DNA from: Ulota crispa
Lineage: Eukaryota; Streptophyta; Bryopsida; Orthotrichales; Orthotrichaceae
Direction of reading: 5' to 3'
Assembly (NCBI GenBank): GCA_963920765.1
Contig: OY987248.1
Location: 17,828,539-17,892,538 of the forward strand
Length of the DNA stretch: 64,000 bases
Shown: piece after piece, positions 12,204-22,769 of the stretch
Position numbering within the stretch: position 1 is the first letter of the stretch
How the letters are laid out: every line of letters starts with the position of its first letter
Notes under the pieces: generated by a model
The model's input: the letters and a program-made list of their open reading frames with translations, nothing else
The model's database searches: none
Told to the model about the DNA's origin: nothing
Translations under genes and position numbers: made by a program

Positions 12204-12711
12204 GAAGCACTAATTGGGTGTATGGGCAAGAAGATGGATGGGCCGTCCAACTCCAATGTGACAACAATGAACTCAAGCACTAATTGTAACACAAGTATAA
12301 TGGATCTTTCTTTTATGTTTAAAGGTTGAAAATTTTAGAAGATAAGGCTTGAAGGAGATTGTGTAATGTCACCCATCATATGTTGTTGACTATAACATGA
12401 AAAGTTATGAATATTGATTCTTAGATTTTAGTGAAATTTGACAACGGGCTTGGTTGCTTGGCGCAACCAATTGGCCATCAAATTTTAGTGACATTTGGCA
12501 ACAGGCTTGGTCAATTGGCACAACCAATTGATTGTTTTTTCTTGGTGAATCCAATTTTTAGAGGTGACATAAAGTCAAAAACTTGCCTTTTGGGCCATAA
12601 AATGCTTTGGCCCTATTTTAGAAAATCAAACATTGCAAGTCTAGGATTGTGATTTGCAGCATTTAAATTCTCAAAAATTGCGTGATGGACATGTTGGATT
12701 ATATATTTGTA
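12204..12711. other. Spacer with a local ~60-bp duplication
   Basis: At about 12,430-12,545 the phrase TTTGACAACGGGCTTGG...CACAACCAATTG is repeated nearly twice in tandem. Otherwise AT-rich and without a recognised gene. Confidence 0.4.
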
Positions 12712-13139
12712 TTTACTTTTGGGGATTGATATGTGTACCACACCCTTTTAGCTATTCTACCACATCCCGGGGTAAATTTTAGATTTCTACCATCAAAAAG
12801 TTGAATTTGAGAATCTAGAATTCAGATTTGAACTTAGAGACAGTGATTTAGTCTAGAATCATAAAAATGTTCTAATTGAACAACACCCAATAAAAAAGCT
12901 TATATTTTTTTGTAAGCAAAAGTAAAAGTAATACTTTTCTCAGAGCTAAGCTTTTTCAATGGGTATTGTTCAATTGCAACATTTTTTTTACAATTCCAAA
13001 CAAAATCAAGGTTTCTAATTCCAAATCTGATTTCCAAATTCTCAAATTCAACTATTTGATGGTAGAAATCTAAATTTACCTTGGGATGTGGTAGAATAGC
13101 TAAAAGAGTGTGGTACACATATCAGTCCCCTTTACTTTT
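12712..13139. mobile_element. Mutator-like full-length palindrome, 9-bp TSD TTTACTTTT
   Basis: The 410-bp body (12,721-13,130) is an inverted repeat end to end, starting GGGGATTGATATGTGTACC and ending with its inverse. A perfect 9-base duplication flanks it. Long TIRs with a 9-bp TSD fit MULE-derived MITEs. A sibling is at 58,429-58,840. Confidence 0.8.
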
Positions 13140-13930
13140 TTAGTGCATAGAACTTAACATCTTCTAAATTGTTACCAATTTAAAATAAGACAAAGCTCAA
13201 TTATGTCATATTTAACTAAATATGGACTATTTGGCAAAACTCTGCTTGCAAAATTTCAATAAATCTTCCAATTTTTACGTACAAATTGATATATTTAGAT
13301 TGAGAAGTTGTCCAAATTTGATTAAATACATTATCAATGCATTTGAGAAATTGTATTGAAACTCTAACTAGGATCTTAAAGCAATATCCACAAATTCAAG
13401 CCATTCAAGAAGTAAAAGAGTAAGACATAGGAATCAACATTCTAATCATAAATTTAAAAACCAAATTTTCTACAACAACTTTCAAATTTGATATAGTTAT
13501 GAAGGCAATAAAGAAATTTGACTCTTACTCTAGCAACAACTTGGTATTGCAATTAACACAGCTCTTGCAAAAATGGTATATAGCATGTAAAAACAGTCAA
13601 ATCACCATAAATGATATTTATATAAACTTAAGAAAATGTCATATCACTTGAAGAAAAACCATATCCACCATGATTAAAAATGTGTCCACAACGACTCAAC
13701 TAGTTTCCAATCTATTCATTGTTTAGTTATTGTGAGCAACAAAATTCTTCTACTGTAATGTGTAACAAACGTGAATATTAACTTTGGCAAATGGTAACCA
13801 AAGAGCGCACGTACAGTATATGAATATTTAAGAGCATCTTCAAATTTCATCTTCAAAACCTAAGTTTATTTCTCCCCAGTATTCACAAAAATCTACAAAA
13901 TCCTTCTTTGCCAAAATATTAAGTTTCAAC
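13140..13930. other. No feature recognised
   Basis: AT-rich spacer; no TIRs, tandem arrays or coding signal found. Confidence 0.35.
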
Positions 13931-14469
13931 AATAGGGGGTTCAAACATAAAATCTAGTTTAGGTGTTTCTCACCTCATAGGGTCCCCACTCACTAGTGAA
14001 TTGTTTTTGTTCACTTGCATGCCTAAAGTTTGACACACATGTGAGTTTTGAATAGGTCTTTGTGCACAAGTTGGGGTTCAAGCATATGAGACACCCAAGA
14101 GGATGAGCCCCGCAAAAGTGAGTTTCTAAAATTCACTCCTAACATGATTCACATTAGGAGTGAACTTCAAAAATTCACCTTAGCGGCATTGTTGAGCACT
14201 AGTTTGGACATGAGCTTGAATGCGGACGAAGGTCGCCACCCATCCCATCTTGCTCCCACTCTTGCCCCTCCTCCTTGTACTTGCCTTGCTTGTGCTTGTA
14301 CTAATCCTGCTCTTCCAATGTTGTTGTTGCAAAAGCTAAACCCTAAATGCTAACTTACAGGTGTCTTAGATTTTGGGCATGTGAGTGAACAAAATAATTC
14401 ACTATTGAGTTGAATTCCTGCAAGGTGAGAAACTCGTAGGCTAGATTTAATGTTTGAAACCCGCTAATA
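13931..14469. mobile_element. GGGGGTTCAAACAT-TIR element, first of four abutting copies
   Basis: Left end AATAGGGGGTTCAAACAT, right end TGTTTGAAACCCGCTAATA. The interior carries CACTAGTGAATT, GTTCACT and AAAAGTGAGTTTCTAAA words shared with the next copy. Tourist-like (PIF/Harbinger) is my best guess from the GGGGG terminus and TAA-type junctions. Confidence 0.6.
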
Positions 14470-14797
14470 AAGGGGTTCAAACATGAAATTTGGCCTATGA
14501 GCTTCTCACCTCATAGGATCCCCGCTCACTAGTGAATTATTTTTGTTCACTCCTAAGCCAAAAGTCTAACACACCCGTGAATTTGCAATTAGGGATTTGT
14601 GTGCAAATAGGGGGTTTGAGTGTCTGAGACAGATGTGAGGAAGGGACACGCAAAAGTGAGTTTCTGAAGTTCACTCCTCATGTGAATCACGTTAGGAGTG
14701 AATTCCAGAGGTGAGTCACCTTGCCGTTCACTAGTGAATTCACAAAGGTGAATTGCAATGTGAGTCACCTAAAAAAGTTGAAGTTTGAAGCCCCTAA
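14466..14797. mobile_element. GGGGTTCAAACAT-TIR element, second copy
   Basis: Begins AAAGGGGTTCAAACATG and ends GTTTGAAGCCCCTAATA. Internal parts align with the first copy (CTCACTAGTGAATT, AAAAGTGAGTTTCTGAA, GTTAGGAGTGAATT), but about 200 bp shorter. Confidence 0.6.
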
Positions 14798-14992
14798 TAG
14801 GGACTTTCAATTATGGCATTTTGCACCAAAATTGTTCACGTGAATGAGATTCATGAAAAATGTGGGGCATTCACAAAGTGAACAAGCCATGATGACCTCC
14901 TGGAGGTTGTCATAGCATATTCACCAATGAACAAATACTCGTTCACGCCCATTTGTTCATTGTTTTTTTGAGATAATTGAAACCCCCTAATA
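14795..14992. mobile_element. GGGACTTTCAATTATG-TIR MITE, third copy (reverse relative of 344-531)
   Basis: It contains TTGTTCACGTGAATGAG, ATGACCTCCTGGAGGT and CATTTGTTCATTG in the reverse order of the 344-531 element, and ends GAAACCCCCTAATA. Confidence 0.65.
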
Positions 14993-15659
14993 GGGGGTTT
15001 CAAATATGCTGTTCACCACCAATTTCATTCACGTGAATGAAATTGGTGAACAAGTTAGTCAAGCCACCGTTCATGTCTTTGCATTCACCCATTCAAATAT
15101 CCAAATTGTAGTGAACTACTCACCACCCTTTCAACTTTGCCCACCATCACCAATTCCATAAGCTAATCTAGATCCTTTGAACTCCACCATTGTGGCTTCT
15201 AATCTGAAACTCTTTGGCTCCACAATTTTCTGCTTCTAATCAAAATCTCTTCAGCTCCACCATTGTCTCTTCTTGTGCATTGCAATTCCTTGAATGACCT
15301 TGACCTCGCAATCAACTTTGCATCCAAACTGTCCAAAGGCGCAGAGCAAGAGCCAAAGGTGCAAAGCGAGGGAGTGACAAGAACACGAGCAGAGTTAGCG
15401 GGAGCCAGAGGCGCAGAGCGAGAGTCGAGAGGCGGGTAGCAACACAAACATGTGCGGGAGCAACAGGAACACGAGCACAGCTAGTGGGAGAGGCAAGGAG
15501 GGAGAGACTTCACGTCGTTCATGAGTGAACGAGCCATGAGGACCTCTTGGAGATCCTTATAGGTGGTTCACATTGATGAGTTCATGTTCACCAATGAACC
15601 AAAACTCGTTCATGACCATTTGTTCACTGTTTTTTTGAGATATCTGAAACCCCCTAATA
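14989..15659. mobile_element. GGGGGTTTCAAATATG-TIR element, fourth copy, with an enlarged GC-richer core
   Basis: The outer parts match the third copy (TTCACGTGAATGAAATTGG at left; CCATTTGTTCACTG...GAAACCCCCTAATA at right). Between about 15,065 and 15,510 lies unrelated DNA richer in GC than the arms. That core holds two near-copies of an ~32-bp phrase (AACACGAGCAGAGTTAGCGG / AACACGAGCACAGCTAGTGG). Confidence 0.55.
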
Positions 15660-16537
15660 TATAAAGTGAAACCTATTTGCATAGCGTTGGAAAAGAACAG
15701 GTTGAAAAAAGTCATGGACTTCATGCGCACGGACGGTGTTGGGGCCTTTTATTTTTCCAGGAATAAGAAAGTGAGTATTAATTAGCCAAGGGAGCAGGTT
15801 ACAATGCAGACACTATGGTGAGTGAGTGATTTTCCAAGATAAACGGATTAAAAAAAAATACGGAGAAAAACTTTGAGGAAAGGTAAAGACGGAAGGGCAG
15901 GATCAGGCACTTTTAGCGGATGAATGGAAGACTGTGACGAAAGCCCATCGTCCAGGGTGCTCCCCGAAAGCGGCCACTGCAAGTGCCAGGGTGCAGCGTA
16001 AATTTTTGTTTGCAAAAATTCGCCTAAATCTTACCTTGAAACCGGTCTAGCGACTAGAAAAAGTCTCTGAAAAAATGGTTAAATTTGCTGTAACCCTTCC
16101 CGAGTTTCAGCAGATTCGTTAGATTTTGGATGAAATTACTAAAATTAGTAGATTTTATGGATGAACAAGTGGACGTCAATGATTCTATCCAACTCTCTCC
16201 ATATTTTCCTTACTTGCTCGCGTGGTGGGTGCGTGTTGCTCTACCAACGAAAATCCAAAAAAAATACACTGCCAGGGTGGCTTTTAGGAGCAGCTTCTCA
16301 TCCAAGTTGGCGCTCGAGGCGATGGGAAGCGTCCGAGTATTACGCCGGAGAGATGGAAATCCTGTTGGACTATTTTAAGATGCCTGCACCCCCCCCCTCC
16401 CGGATCCTCGCAAAAGAATGGATGGGCGGTTTGGTTTGTTTTATTCGAGCGTCCAGAGCGTCATTAACTGAACCCGAAATTCTCCCCACGCAAACGCCGG
16501 GCAGTTTTATTTTCAATTTTCTCAAACTAATTTTTAT
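15660..16537. other. Unassigned stretch, moderately GC-rich
   Basis: Overlapping frames at 16,130-16,378 and 16,161-16,559 (+) show no domain. Could be old genic DNA; nothing supports a gene model. Confidence 0.3.
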
Positions 16538-16980
16538 CTACACTGAATACTGCATTTAGGTTGACTTGACAATTAGGTTGGCTTCCTATAGTCAAGTACC
16601 TTATTAGTCACGACTTGGGCCCGGTTCAGACTAGAAAACCGGCCAAGACAAGAAAATTGGCACCCTGTCCGATGTTTTGCTCAATAGAAAATTGTCCTTG
16701 TAATTACGTGTCATCCAAGAGTGTGCCTCTGCCGGACAAGTTTGGTACCACCCTTGGAGCAAGCCCCAAATCTTCACTATCTTGACCACTAACGTTGCTA
16801 TATATGGTGGTCCCCATGGTGATGAAGATGGATGTAAAAAGTACCAAACAAACCTGCAGTCTGAACCCAACAACGAAGAAAAGCCAAATTTCAACCAATC
16901 ATGGTTGAGAAATTTTCAGGCAATCGCTAGTCTGAACCGGGCCTTGGTCACTTGGAGGCGCATGCAACCATCTACATTGA
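16538..16980. mobile_element. TACACTGAATACTGCATTTAGG-family element, interrupted
   Basis: The left end CTACACTGAATACTGCATTT and following GGTTGACTTGACAATTAGGT match the inverted right end of 38,334-38,640. It is interrupted by the element at 16,618-16,943 and runs into the next copy. Confidence 0.5.
16615..16946. mobile_element. MITE with TIR GGCCCGGTTCAGACTAG, TSD TTG
   Basis: The body 16,618-16,943 starts GGCCCGGTTCAGACTAG and ends CTAGTCTGAACCGGGCC, an exact 17-base TIR. TTG is duplicated on both sides. The 3-bp target and GGCCC terminus point to PIF/Harbinger. Confidence 0.8.
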
Positions 16981-17687
16981 ATATTGCATTTAAGTTGCTC
17001 ACACTAATTTCTCAACATTTCACACTATACAAATACTTACTATTGCTAGTTTGCTACAATAATTTCATAAAAATTTATTGCAAAAAATAGCTTTTGAATG
17101 GCTTCAACAACAATGAAGCAAAGAAAAGGCAAACTAGCAATTTTTAAGCCATAAATCATGTAAAATCCAAGTATGTAGAGAGTTACAAGCACCTCCAAGG
17201 CTCCAACCATGGTTGTCACCTCACATAGGGCCGCCAATCTGCCTGCTTGCGTATATGCCTAAAGTGCTTGATTGAGGTCATGGTCCGTTTAGTGAAATCA
17301 ACTCATAGTTGGAAAATGGTGCAAAATGATAAAGAAAACTTACTTTGTACATACTAGCTAGTGACACTGATTGTTGCCAACATGAAGTCAAAACATGGAT
17401 TCAAAGCCATATCATGTAATAGAAATGAAAATTCATAATTTGATTCTTCTATTTTAGGTCAAAAACCCTAAAAATGCCCTAAAAAACGTGAGTGGACGGA
17501 TGTATCCACCCGTCCAGTCTGATTCGTCCGCCTGTCCGTGCTATCCAACAGCCTCAATTTGCCCAAAGTAACAACGTTGGCTCCAACAGTTCCAACTTCC
17601 AAGTGATCAAGGAATGAGTCATGAGATAATTTAGCATGGTAAGGCAATCTAACTGTCAAGGTAATCTAAATGCATTATTCATTGTAG
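16972..17687. mobile_element. CTACATTGAATATTGCATTT-TIR element hosting a hAT MITE
   Basis: Ends are CTACATTGAATATTGCATTT and AAATGCATTATTCATTGTAG. Removing the nested hAT (17,208-17,579 plus one TSD) leaves a ~336-bp element similar to 38,334-38,640. An isolated right end of the same family is at 18,375-18,403. Confidence 0.65.
17200..17587 (+). mobile_element. hAT-like MITE with exact 8-bp TSD GCTCCAAC
   Basis: Body 17,208-17,579 has ends CATGGTTGTCAC and GTAACAACGTTG. GCTCCAAC occurs immediately before and after. Interior landmarks: AATCAACTCATAG, TTGTTGCCAACATGAAGTC, GTCAAAAACCCTA. Confidence 0.85.
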
Positions 17688-17996
17688 ATAATCAAATTAT
17701 ACAAGGTTTACAACTTGGATGCAACTAGTTTGGTTTTCTACAACTTTATGGTTAGCTTGTTATCCATTGAATTGGGAAAAGCTTACATACTTTTGAATTT
17801 TCATTTTTGAGATTTTTTAGGTGATTTAGAGTGAATCTTACAATGATTTCCTCAAGACCTTACATCCATGACAAAACATCTTACATGAATTATCAAAAAA
17901 AACTCACCTCAAAATTCAAATCATCATATATTTTTATAAATGCAAAATTTAGTATTTCCAAAATACATTTTGGGATAGTGCTTTTTCATGATTTAA

Positions 17997-18252
17997 ATGC
18001 CATATTAATTAAATTGGAAAAATATTAGGTACCATTTTGTACCTCACTTTAATCCAAAATAGCCACTTTAAATCAGATTTGTAGGTATCAGATTCAGTCT
18101 GAGCCACTAAGAGTTTTTCCCTCGCAATTTCCTCCTCTCAAGTGAGGCCACGTGTGCCAAAAAAAATGCTGGAGCTGAGATTAAGGTAGCCACCTTAATC
18201 CTTCAAAAGTCCCACTTTGTACGTTTTTTCCCTTTTTAACAAATATGGCATT
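17997..18252. mobile_element. AACACCATATTCGTTAAATT-family MITE
   Basis: Ends AATGCCATATTAATTAAATT and TTAACAAATATGGCATT. Interior words GGTACCATTTTGTACCTCAC, GCCACTAAGA and AAAAAATGCTG are shared with 24,433, 27,438 (reverse) and 29,005. Confidence 0.7.
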
Positions 18253-18403
18253 TTTAATGAATAATTTGTTTGTTGTTACCAAGCTATTTAAAATTTGTTT
18301 ATTGCATATTTGATAAAAGGTACTGTATCAACAAGAAATATTTATATAGTGCAAAATGCCAAGAAATTAGTGTGGGGGCAACCTAAACGCAATATTCAGT
18401 GTA

Positions 18404-19890
18404 AAACACCTGATCTCACTCCTGCTTTGACTTGCCCTGACAACCCCACCAAATTGCTTAATTTGCCCCACTAGTCCTCCATAATTTACACTAACCCCAC
18501 GGAGCAGCGTTGCCTGCATGGGATTGCGCTACAACTACAGTTCTAGCAAGGGTTCGGCAACCCGGCCGGAGACTTTCGATGTCGATGATCTGGATTCTGC
18601 GGGTCCAGATTGTCCGGTAACAGCGTCATATAACGCGATTACTGGCTCGCATGTTTCCATGTGCTGGACACAGCAAGCAAGCACACCGAAACGTTGCAAG
18701 GATTCGGCAACAAAACGGGCTCACACTTCGAGGCCTTGGAAACTGGGTTGGAAAACGCCTCCAGCAAGTTTAATAGCTCTTTTCCAGCGTTGCTTTCAAG
18801 TTACAGTGCATACTTGGGATTAAGTTAATCACCGGCTGAGGAACCGTCCGGAACCAGTTCGACTTGAATCCGCTTAATATTATTATTATTTTGGCATGTG
18901 TTTGGAAGGAAACTAAGGGCTGTGTAGGTTAAGCTTAGGGTAAATGTGAGCGCTACCCAGTCGGTGAGGTGAGCGGGGCGCTACACATAACCATGTGCCT
19001 GGGTACCCACTGGAGGATTCCGTTGCCGCCCCCGCGTGGGCACTAGTTGCCTTGGGATATGGTGTCAGCCAGTTCTTGCTCACGAGAATGGAGTCGCCTC
19101 TTCAACTTGTACGAAAAGGATCGTCTAATTTTAACTTTACGAAACTAGTTTTATTACTGCAGAATGAACGTTCACGTATGTGTATAGTATAATGATACGT
19201 ATATCAGTATATGAGCATAAGACATGGTGTTGTAAGTTATTCGAGAACGAATGATAACGTGGTAAGACTGCAGGAACGGGGTTCTGTAAGATGCAGTAGT
19301 ACGTGTGATGAGATCAGAGGGTAAGTACAGTAATTTGAAGAGTGGTTTGAGAGGGGTAGGTCGATTATATGGCGTGTTCGTATTAGCTTCTGGTTTTGCA
19401 GGTGTGAGTAGACAACGTTAGGTGAGAGAGGATGTAACCGTTTTTTCTGCACTATTTTGGTTTTTAAGTAAAAATGAGCTGCATGGAAAAAAGGAAGTTA
19501 GATATTAAAGGGTAAACTGAGTCCGGCCAGGTCCACTTTTCGCAAGCACTTTTGCAGAAGGACCCACGGCTGGAATTGGGGAACAGTAAGTCGTAGCTAC
19601 TACAGACATCTGCTGCGACAATACGGCCCTCCAGACGTCCAGTGTCCAGCAAACTGAGCAGCACTACAAGTTCTGAGCGACGTCGTTCTGACAAGATAAA
19701 AAAGACAATAATAAAGGAAATAGTCGGAATTATGTGAATGGAAAGAGAGAAACAGACCATTCAAGAGGAACGCTTTGTGGTCCCACTTGGGGAGTTGAGG
19801 ACGCCAGGGTTCGCAGCTGCCGGTGCGTGATGCTGCGGCGCTGGAACCAAGCGAGGTGGGGCCGAGTCGTCGACCTTCTGGACGCGAGCC
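18404..19890. other. Non-coding, GC-richer DNA upstream of the VQ gene; probable promoter region
   Basis: The base composition is clearly less AT-rich than the flanks. Open frames here (for example 18518-18823 +, 19600-19950 -, and a GTG-initiated frame 19823-20347 +) show no family resemblance and lie out of frame with one another. I see no TATA box I would defend and no repeat family. Confidence 0.4.
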
Positions 19891-20131
19891 TTGTGATGAA
19901 GAAGAAGAGGTGATATGGAGTGAGAGGCAAAGGAAACCAGTCCATTCCAAGCGTCTCCTTCGTTACGAGAGCAAGAGCCTACTAGAGCCTTCTTCTTCTT
20001 CATCTCCTTCTCCTTCTACTACTTCTACTCGTACACCGCTTCCTCTTCCGCTGCGCTTCACTCGACTTCAGTTGCAACAGTACTACACTCACTCACCAAC
20101 CATCCTTCACCTGCTCTCTGTGATCTTTGTT

Positions 20132-20886
20132 GTAAGTGATATTTTTGTCCTTGCAACTTGCGTCTCTACGAACCCTTGTCATTGTGTCTCGAGCCATAGG
20201 GTTGCTGGCCGGCTTGCCTGCCTTCATCCTCATCCCTCTTCGTGTTTCGTAATCCCACCACTTTCTGATCTGCAAACCCTCCACTTGCTTAATTCTAGTA
20301 TCTTTCCTCGAGTTATAAGCTTCCCTATCTGTCCGTCTGTCTGTTAGCTTTGGAGTTTGGGCCCTTAGAAGGATCAATTAATATCCTACTCCGTTTGTGA
20401 TACGGGAAACCCGGAATTTGTGTGTACGTTAGTGGAGATAAAATCGTCATCGACAGTGGTTTGTCGAAAAAAGAGGTAACAGGCATACGGCTCCACGGGG
20501 AATCTTGAGTTTGCATTAGAAGTGTTACATGCATGGTCAGGAGTTGCCCAAGTTTCTACAAAGATCCTCTACAGTTCGTCGCCGAAGTAGTGTAGTTACA
20601 AGCCTATGAGTTCTCTGGTACTATAGTGGTGCGAGACTCTACCGCCATACCCCGTCGCAATTGTGTTTGAGCCCCTAGTCGTCGATAGTATTCCTACATG
20701 CAGGTCGCTGGAACGGAACAACCCCCGACACAATCGCCCATCTGTATTCCCGACGTGGATAACATGTTGCTGAGACTGCCACCCCGATAGCGCGTACACA
20801 ACACACCTCCGTCGACAAAACTCCGAAGTCCGAACTGCTGCTTGATCGATCGTTGTTGGCTGACGCTGATTCTTCTCAATCTCCAG
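20132..20886 (+). other. Possible 5'-UTR intron of the VQ gene
   Basis: A strong donor (TTGTT|GTAAGT) follows a pyrimidine-rich CTTCTTCTTC/CTCCTTCTCC leader at about 19,985-20,130. A candidate acceptor (TTCTCAATCTCCAG) ends 17 bases before the ATG at 20904. This would give a short spliced leader. Other AG sites (for example at 20703) are possible, and a plain unspliced leader cannot be excluded. Two very short upstream ATG frames (from about 19,895 and 19,915) would be in the leader if transcription starts upstream of them. Confidence 0.4.
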
Positions 20887-20903
20887 CACCTGCTGCTGCT
20901 ACG

Positions 20904-21869
20904 ATGGCACCGCACACCGAGAATCATCAGCACCTGCTGCCCAAACCGTTGGGGGTGGCGAAGAACCATAATGCGGCGGGAAAGCCGGCGCCGGGATCGG
21001 GATCCAGTCCGACGTATCAGCGGGGCCGGGACTTGCAGTCGACCATGCAACACGCGCCCACGATTCGAGTGATCCACATTTTCGCGCCGAAGGTGATCAA
21101 GACCGACGTGGCCAACTTCCGGTCGACGGTGCAGAAACTAACCGGCCGCGGGAAGACCAGGTCGCAACGCCGCGCTGCCGCCACCGCCACCGGGCAGGAT
21201 TGCGGACCAGTCGACGAGTTTGTCGCCATGAACGCTCACGAAGTGGTGTTGCCGCCGCCGCCGCACGGTGGCCCGGCCAACACGGGTAATCTTTATTGGG
21301 ACCCGACGACCGACAAGGAGGTGCTCACGTTGCAGCGCATGGTGGGCGATGCGTGCGGGATGACGACGGATCTGATGCGCTGCGACAGCGTCGACAGCGC
21401 AACATACAGCTTGGACAGCGGGAACACGTTCAGCGGCGACACCTCCAGCCCCGGCGTCACCACCACCAGCCCAGGCGGTACCATGGACGCCGCCAGCTTC
21501 AGCTTCTACCCGCAGCGCGAGATGCCCTACTCCCTCGGCGAGATTCCCGCTCCCTTCTTCGGCGCTGCCGCTTCTCACGCTGCCGCCGTCGACATGCTCT
21601 ACCCCACCGGGTCCTGCAGCAGCTTGCCCATAGCCACGTACGGTGGCGCTCCCGGTAGCAACAACTACCTCACGTCGCATTTGATGGACCACAACAGCTT
21701 GAGCTCGATGGGATTCGAAGCGGATGTACCGCTGCCAACTTTGTCGACCGACGCCGCGGCGAGCAATTCTTCTGCCGGCGGAAGCCTGTTTGATTTGATG
21801 CCCCGCCAACATTGTCGATTGAGCGTGCAACCTCCTTACCGAGGCGCCAGTTTCTTCGAGCCCATATAA
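20904..21869 (+). CDS. VQ-motif protein, probable WRKY-partner transcriptional regulator (321 aa)
   Basis: The VQ core FRSTVQKLTG lies at residues 72-81, preceded by a conserved-looking stretch RVIHIFAPKVIKTDVAN (about 55-71) and followed by basic residues RGKTRSQRR. Known VQ proteins are small plant nuclear cofactors that bind group I and IIc WRKY factors through this motif, and some (MKS1 type) are MAP-kinase substrates. The N-terminal PKPLGVAKNH segment loosely recalls the MKS1-type PRPxPLxVxK block, so an MKS1/VQ21-like place is possible but not shown. The rest is low-complexity Ser/Thr/Gly/Ala sequence with several SP/TP sites (SSPTY; TSSPG; TTSPGG), typical of a disordered regulator. 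The start is the ATG at 20904; the frame is open for some codons upstream but has no earlier ATG. The reading frame has no intron, as is common for VQ genes, and is much richer in G/C than its surroundings. No domain other than VQ is recognised. Confidence 0.9.
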   Translation: MAPHTENHQHLLPKPLGVAKNHNAAGKPAPGSGSSPTYQRGRDLQSTMQHAPTIRVIHIFAPKVIKTDVANFRSTVQKLTGRGKTRSQRRAAATATGQDCGPVDEFVAMNAHEVVLPPPPHGGPANTGNLYWDPTTDKEVLTLQRMVGDACGMTTDLMRCDSVDSATYSLDSGNTFSGDTSSPGVTTTSPGGTMDAASFSFYPQREMPYSLGEIPAPFFGAAASHAAAVDMLYPTGSCSSLPIATYGGAPGSNNYLTSHLMDHNSLSSMGFEADVPLPTLSTDAAASNSSAGGSLFDLMPRQHCRLSVQPPYRGASFFEPI

Positions 21870-21895
21870 TTTTGGTCCTCTCGTACCTCCTCTTG

Positions 21896-22115
21896 GTAAG
21901 GCCCGCTCATTCGAAACTGATATCAAACAAATTCACATCTTAATCATCAGAAGTGAATAACATCATCTGATCTACAGAACTTTCTCAATACCCGTCGTCT
22001 TGATCCATCGCAAGTCGATCTCAGTAAAATCTAACAGAGAGGGTTTCCTTGACATATGCAAGTTCAAGTTACATTTTTTCGATGGCAGGTTTCTGATGAA
22101 ATTTTTTGGGTGCAG
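21896..22115 (+). other. Possible 3'-UTR intron of the VQ gene
   Basis: A GTAAGG donor 26 bases after the stop codon pairs with an acceptor ATTTTTTGGGTGCAG ending at 22115. An intron more than 50 bases past a stop can trigger nonsense-mediated decay; here the distance is about 25 bases, so it would probably be tolerated. Inferred from splice-site sequence only. Confidence 0.35.
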
Positions 22116-22741
22116 GATTTGAGTTCGACAGCCAGAATCAGCAACATGAGGAGACGGCTAACACGCGTATCTGAGCTATAGATTGATACTATACAACAAC
22201 TAGATTGGCCGCACATCAAGCGGCAGATTTGTCATCAGGATATACAACCCTCGAGTTTTCAACGGTGATTGTCTGTGGATTTGCCCGCATTGTATAGCAT
22301 TGAGACGAGATCGGTGTAGAGTATGATAGACATCCTTACTAGCTAGTCTAAACCAAAAAACTGGTTTATGTTTGCTGTAGCAGCAGCAGCAACTGTACAG
22401 ACAAGATATACGTTGCCAGGCCGTGAGCGAAAATTAACACTATTTACGAACTCATGCCGATCGTCATCGGCACTGCAAGTTCGTGAAAAAACGGAAGGTT
22501 TCTTCATGTTCGGATTTTATGCTGGCTTCAATTTTCAAGCATCGCTCAGTTAAAGCTTCTGCAACTGAAGGTGACGGTATAGCCATTGATTCAGAGTGTA
22601 GATAATCGGCTCATTTTCGAGAGTAGGACTTAATGAGTTGAATGATTGCGGCTGTTCATCGTTTCTAGATGACACAGGATCAGCTTCACTTTTTTGTCTA
22701 TATTTGTAACACTCCGATCTCAGATCCCATAGTACATATAC

Positions 22742-22747
22742 AATAAA
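22742..22747 (+). terminator. Poly(A) signal AATAAA of the VQ transcript
   Basis: A canonical AATAAA lies about 870 bases past the stop codon, in a locally T-rich region with TTTGTAAC upstream (about 22,705) and TATGTTAG downstream. It is the best candidate for the transcript end in the gene island. Confidence 0.45.
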
Positions 22748-22769
22748 GAGTAAAGTATGTTAGTTTAGG

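Noticed and set aside
14144-14353. 69-aa Pro/Cys-rich frame
   Set aside because: It lies within a TIR element and shows no signal peptide or known fold.
19823-20347. 174-aa frame (+) just upstream of the VQ gene
   Set aside because: It opens with GTG rather than ATG, crosses a CT-rich leader and a strong splice donor, and has no domain; best seen as leader plus intron.
20853-20903. A 17-codon N-terminal extension of the VQ protein
   Set aside because: It would start at TTG, and a likely splice acceptor lies inside it; the first ATG is at 20904.
21138-21926. 262-aa frame on the reverse strand opposite the VQ gene
   Set aside because: A GC-rich shadow of the VQ coding region; Gly/Arg/Ala-rich, no domain.
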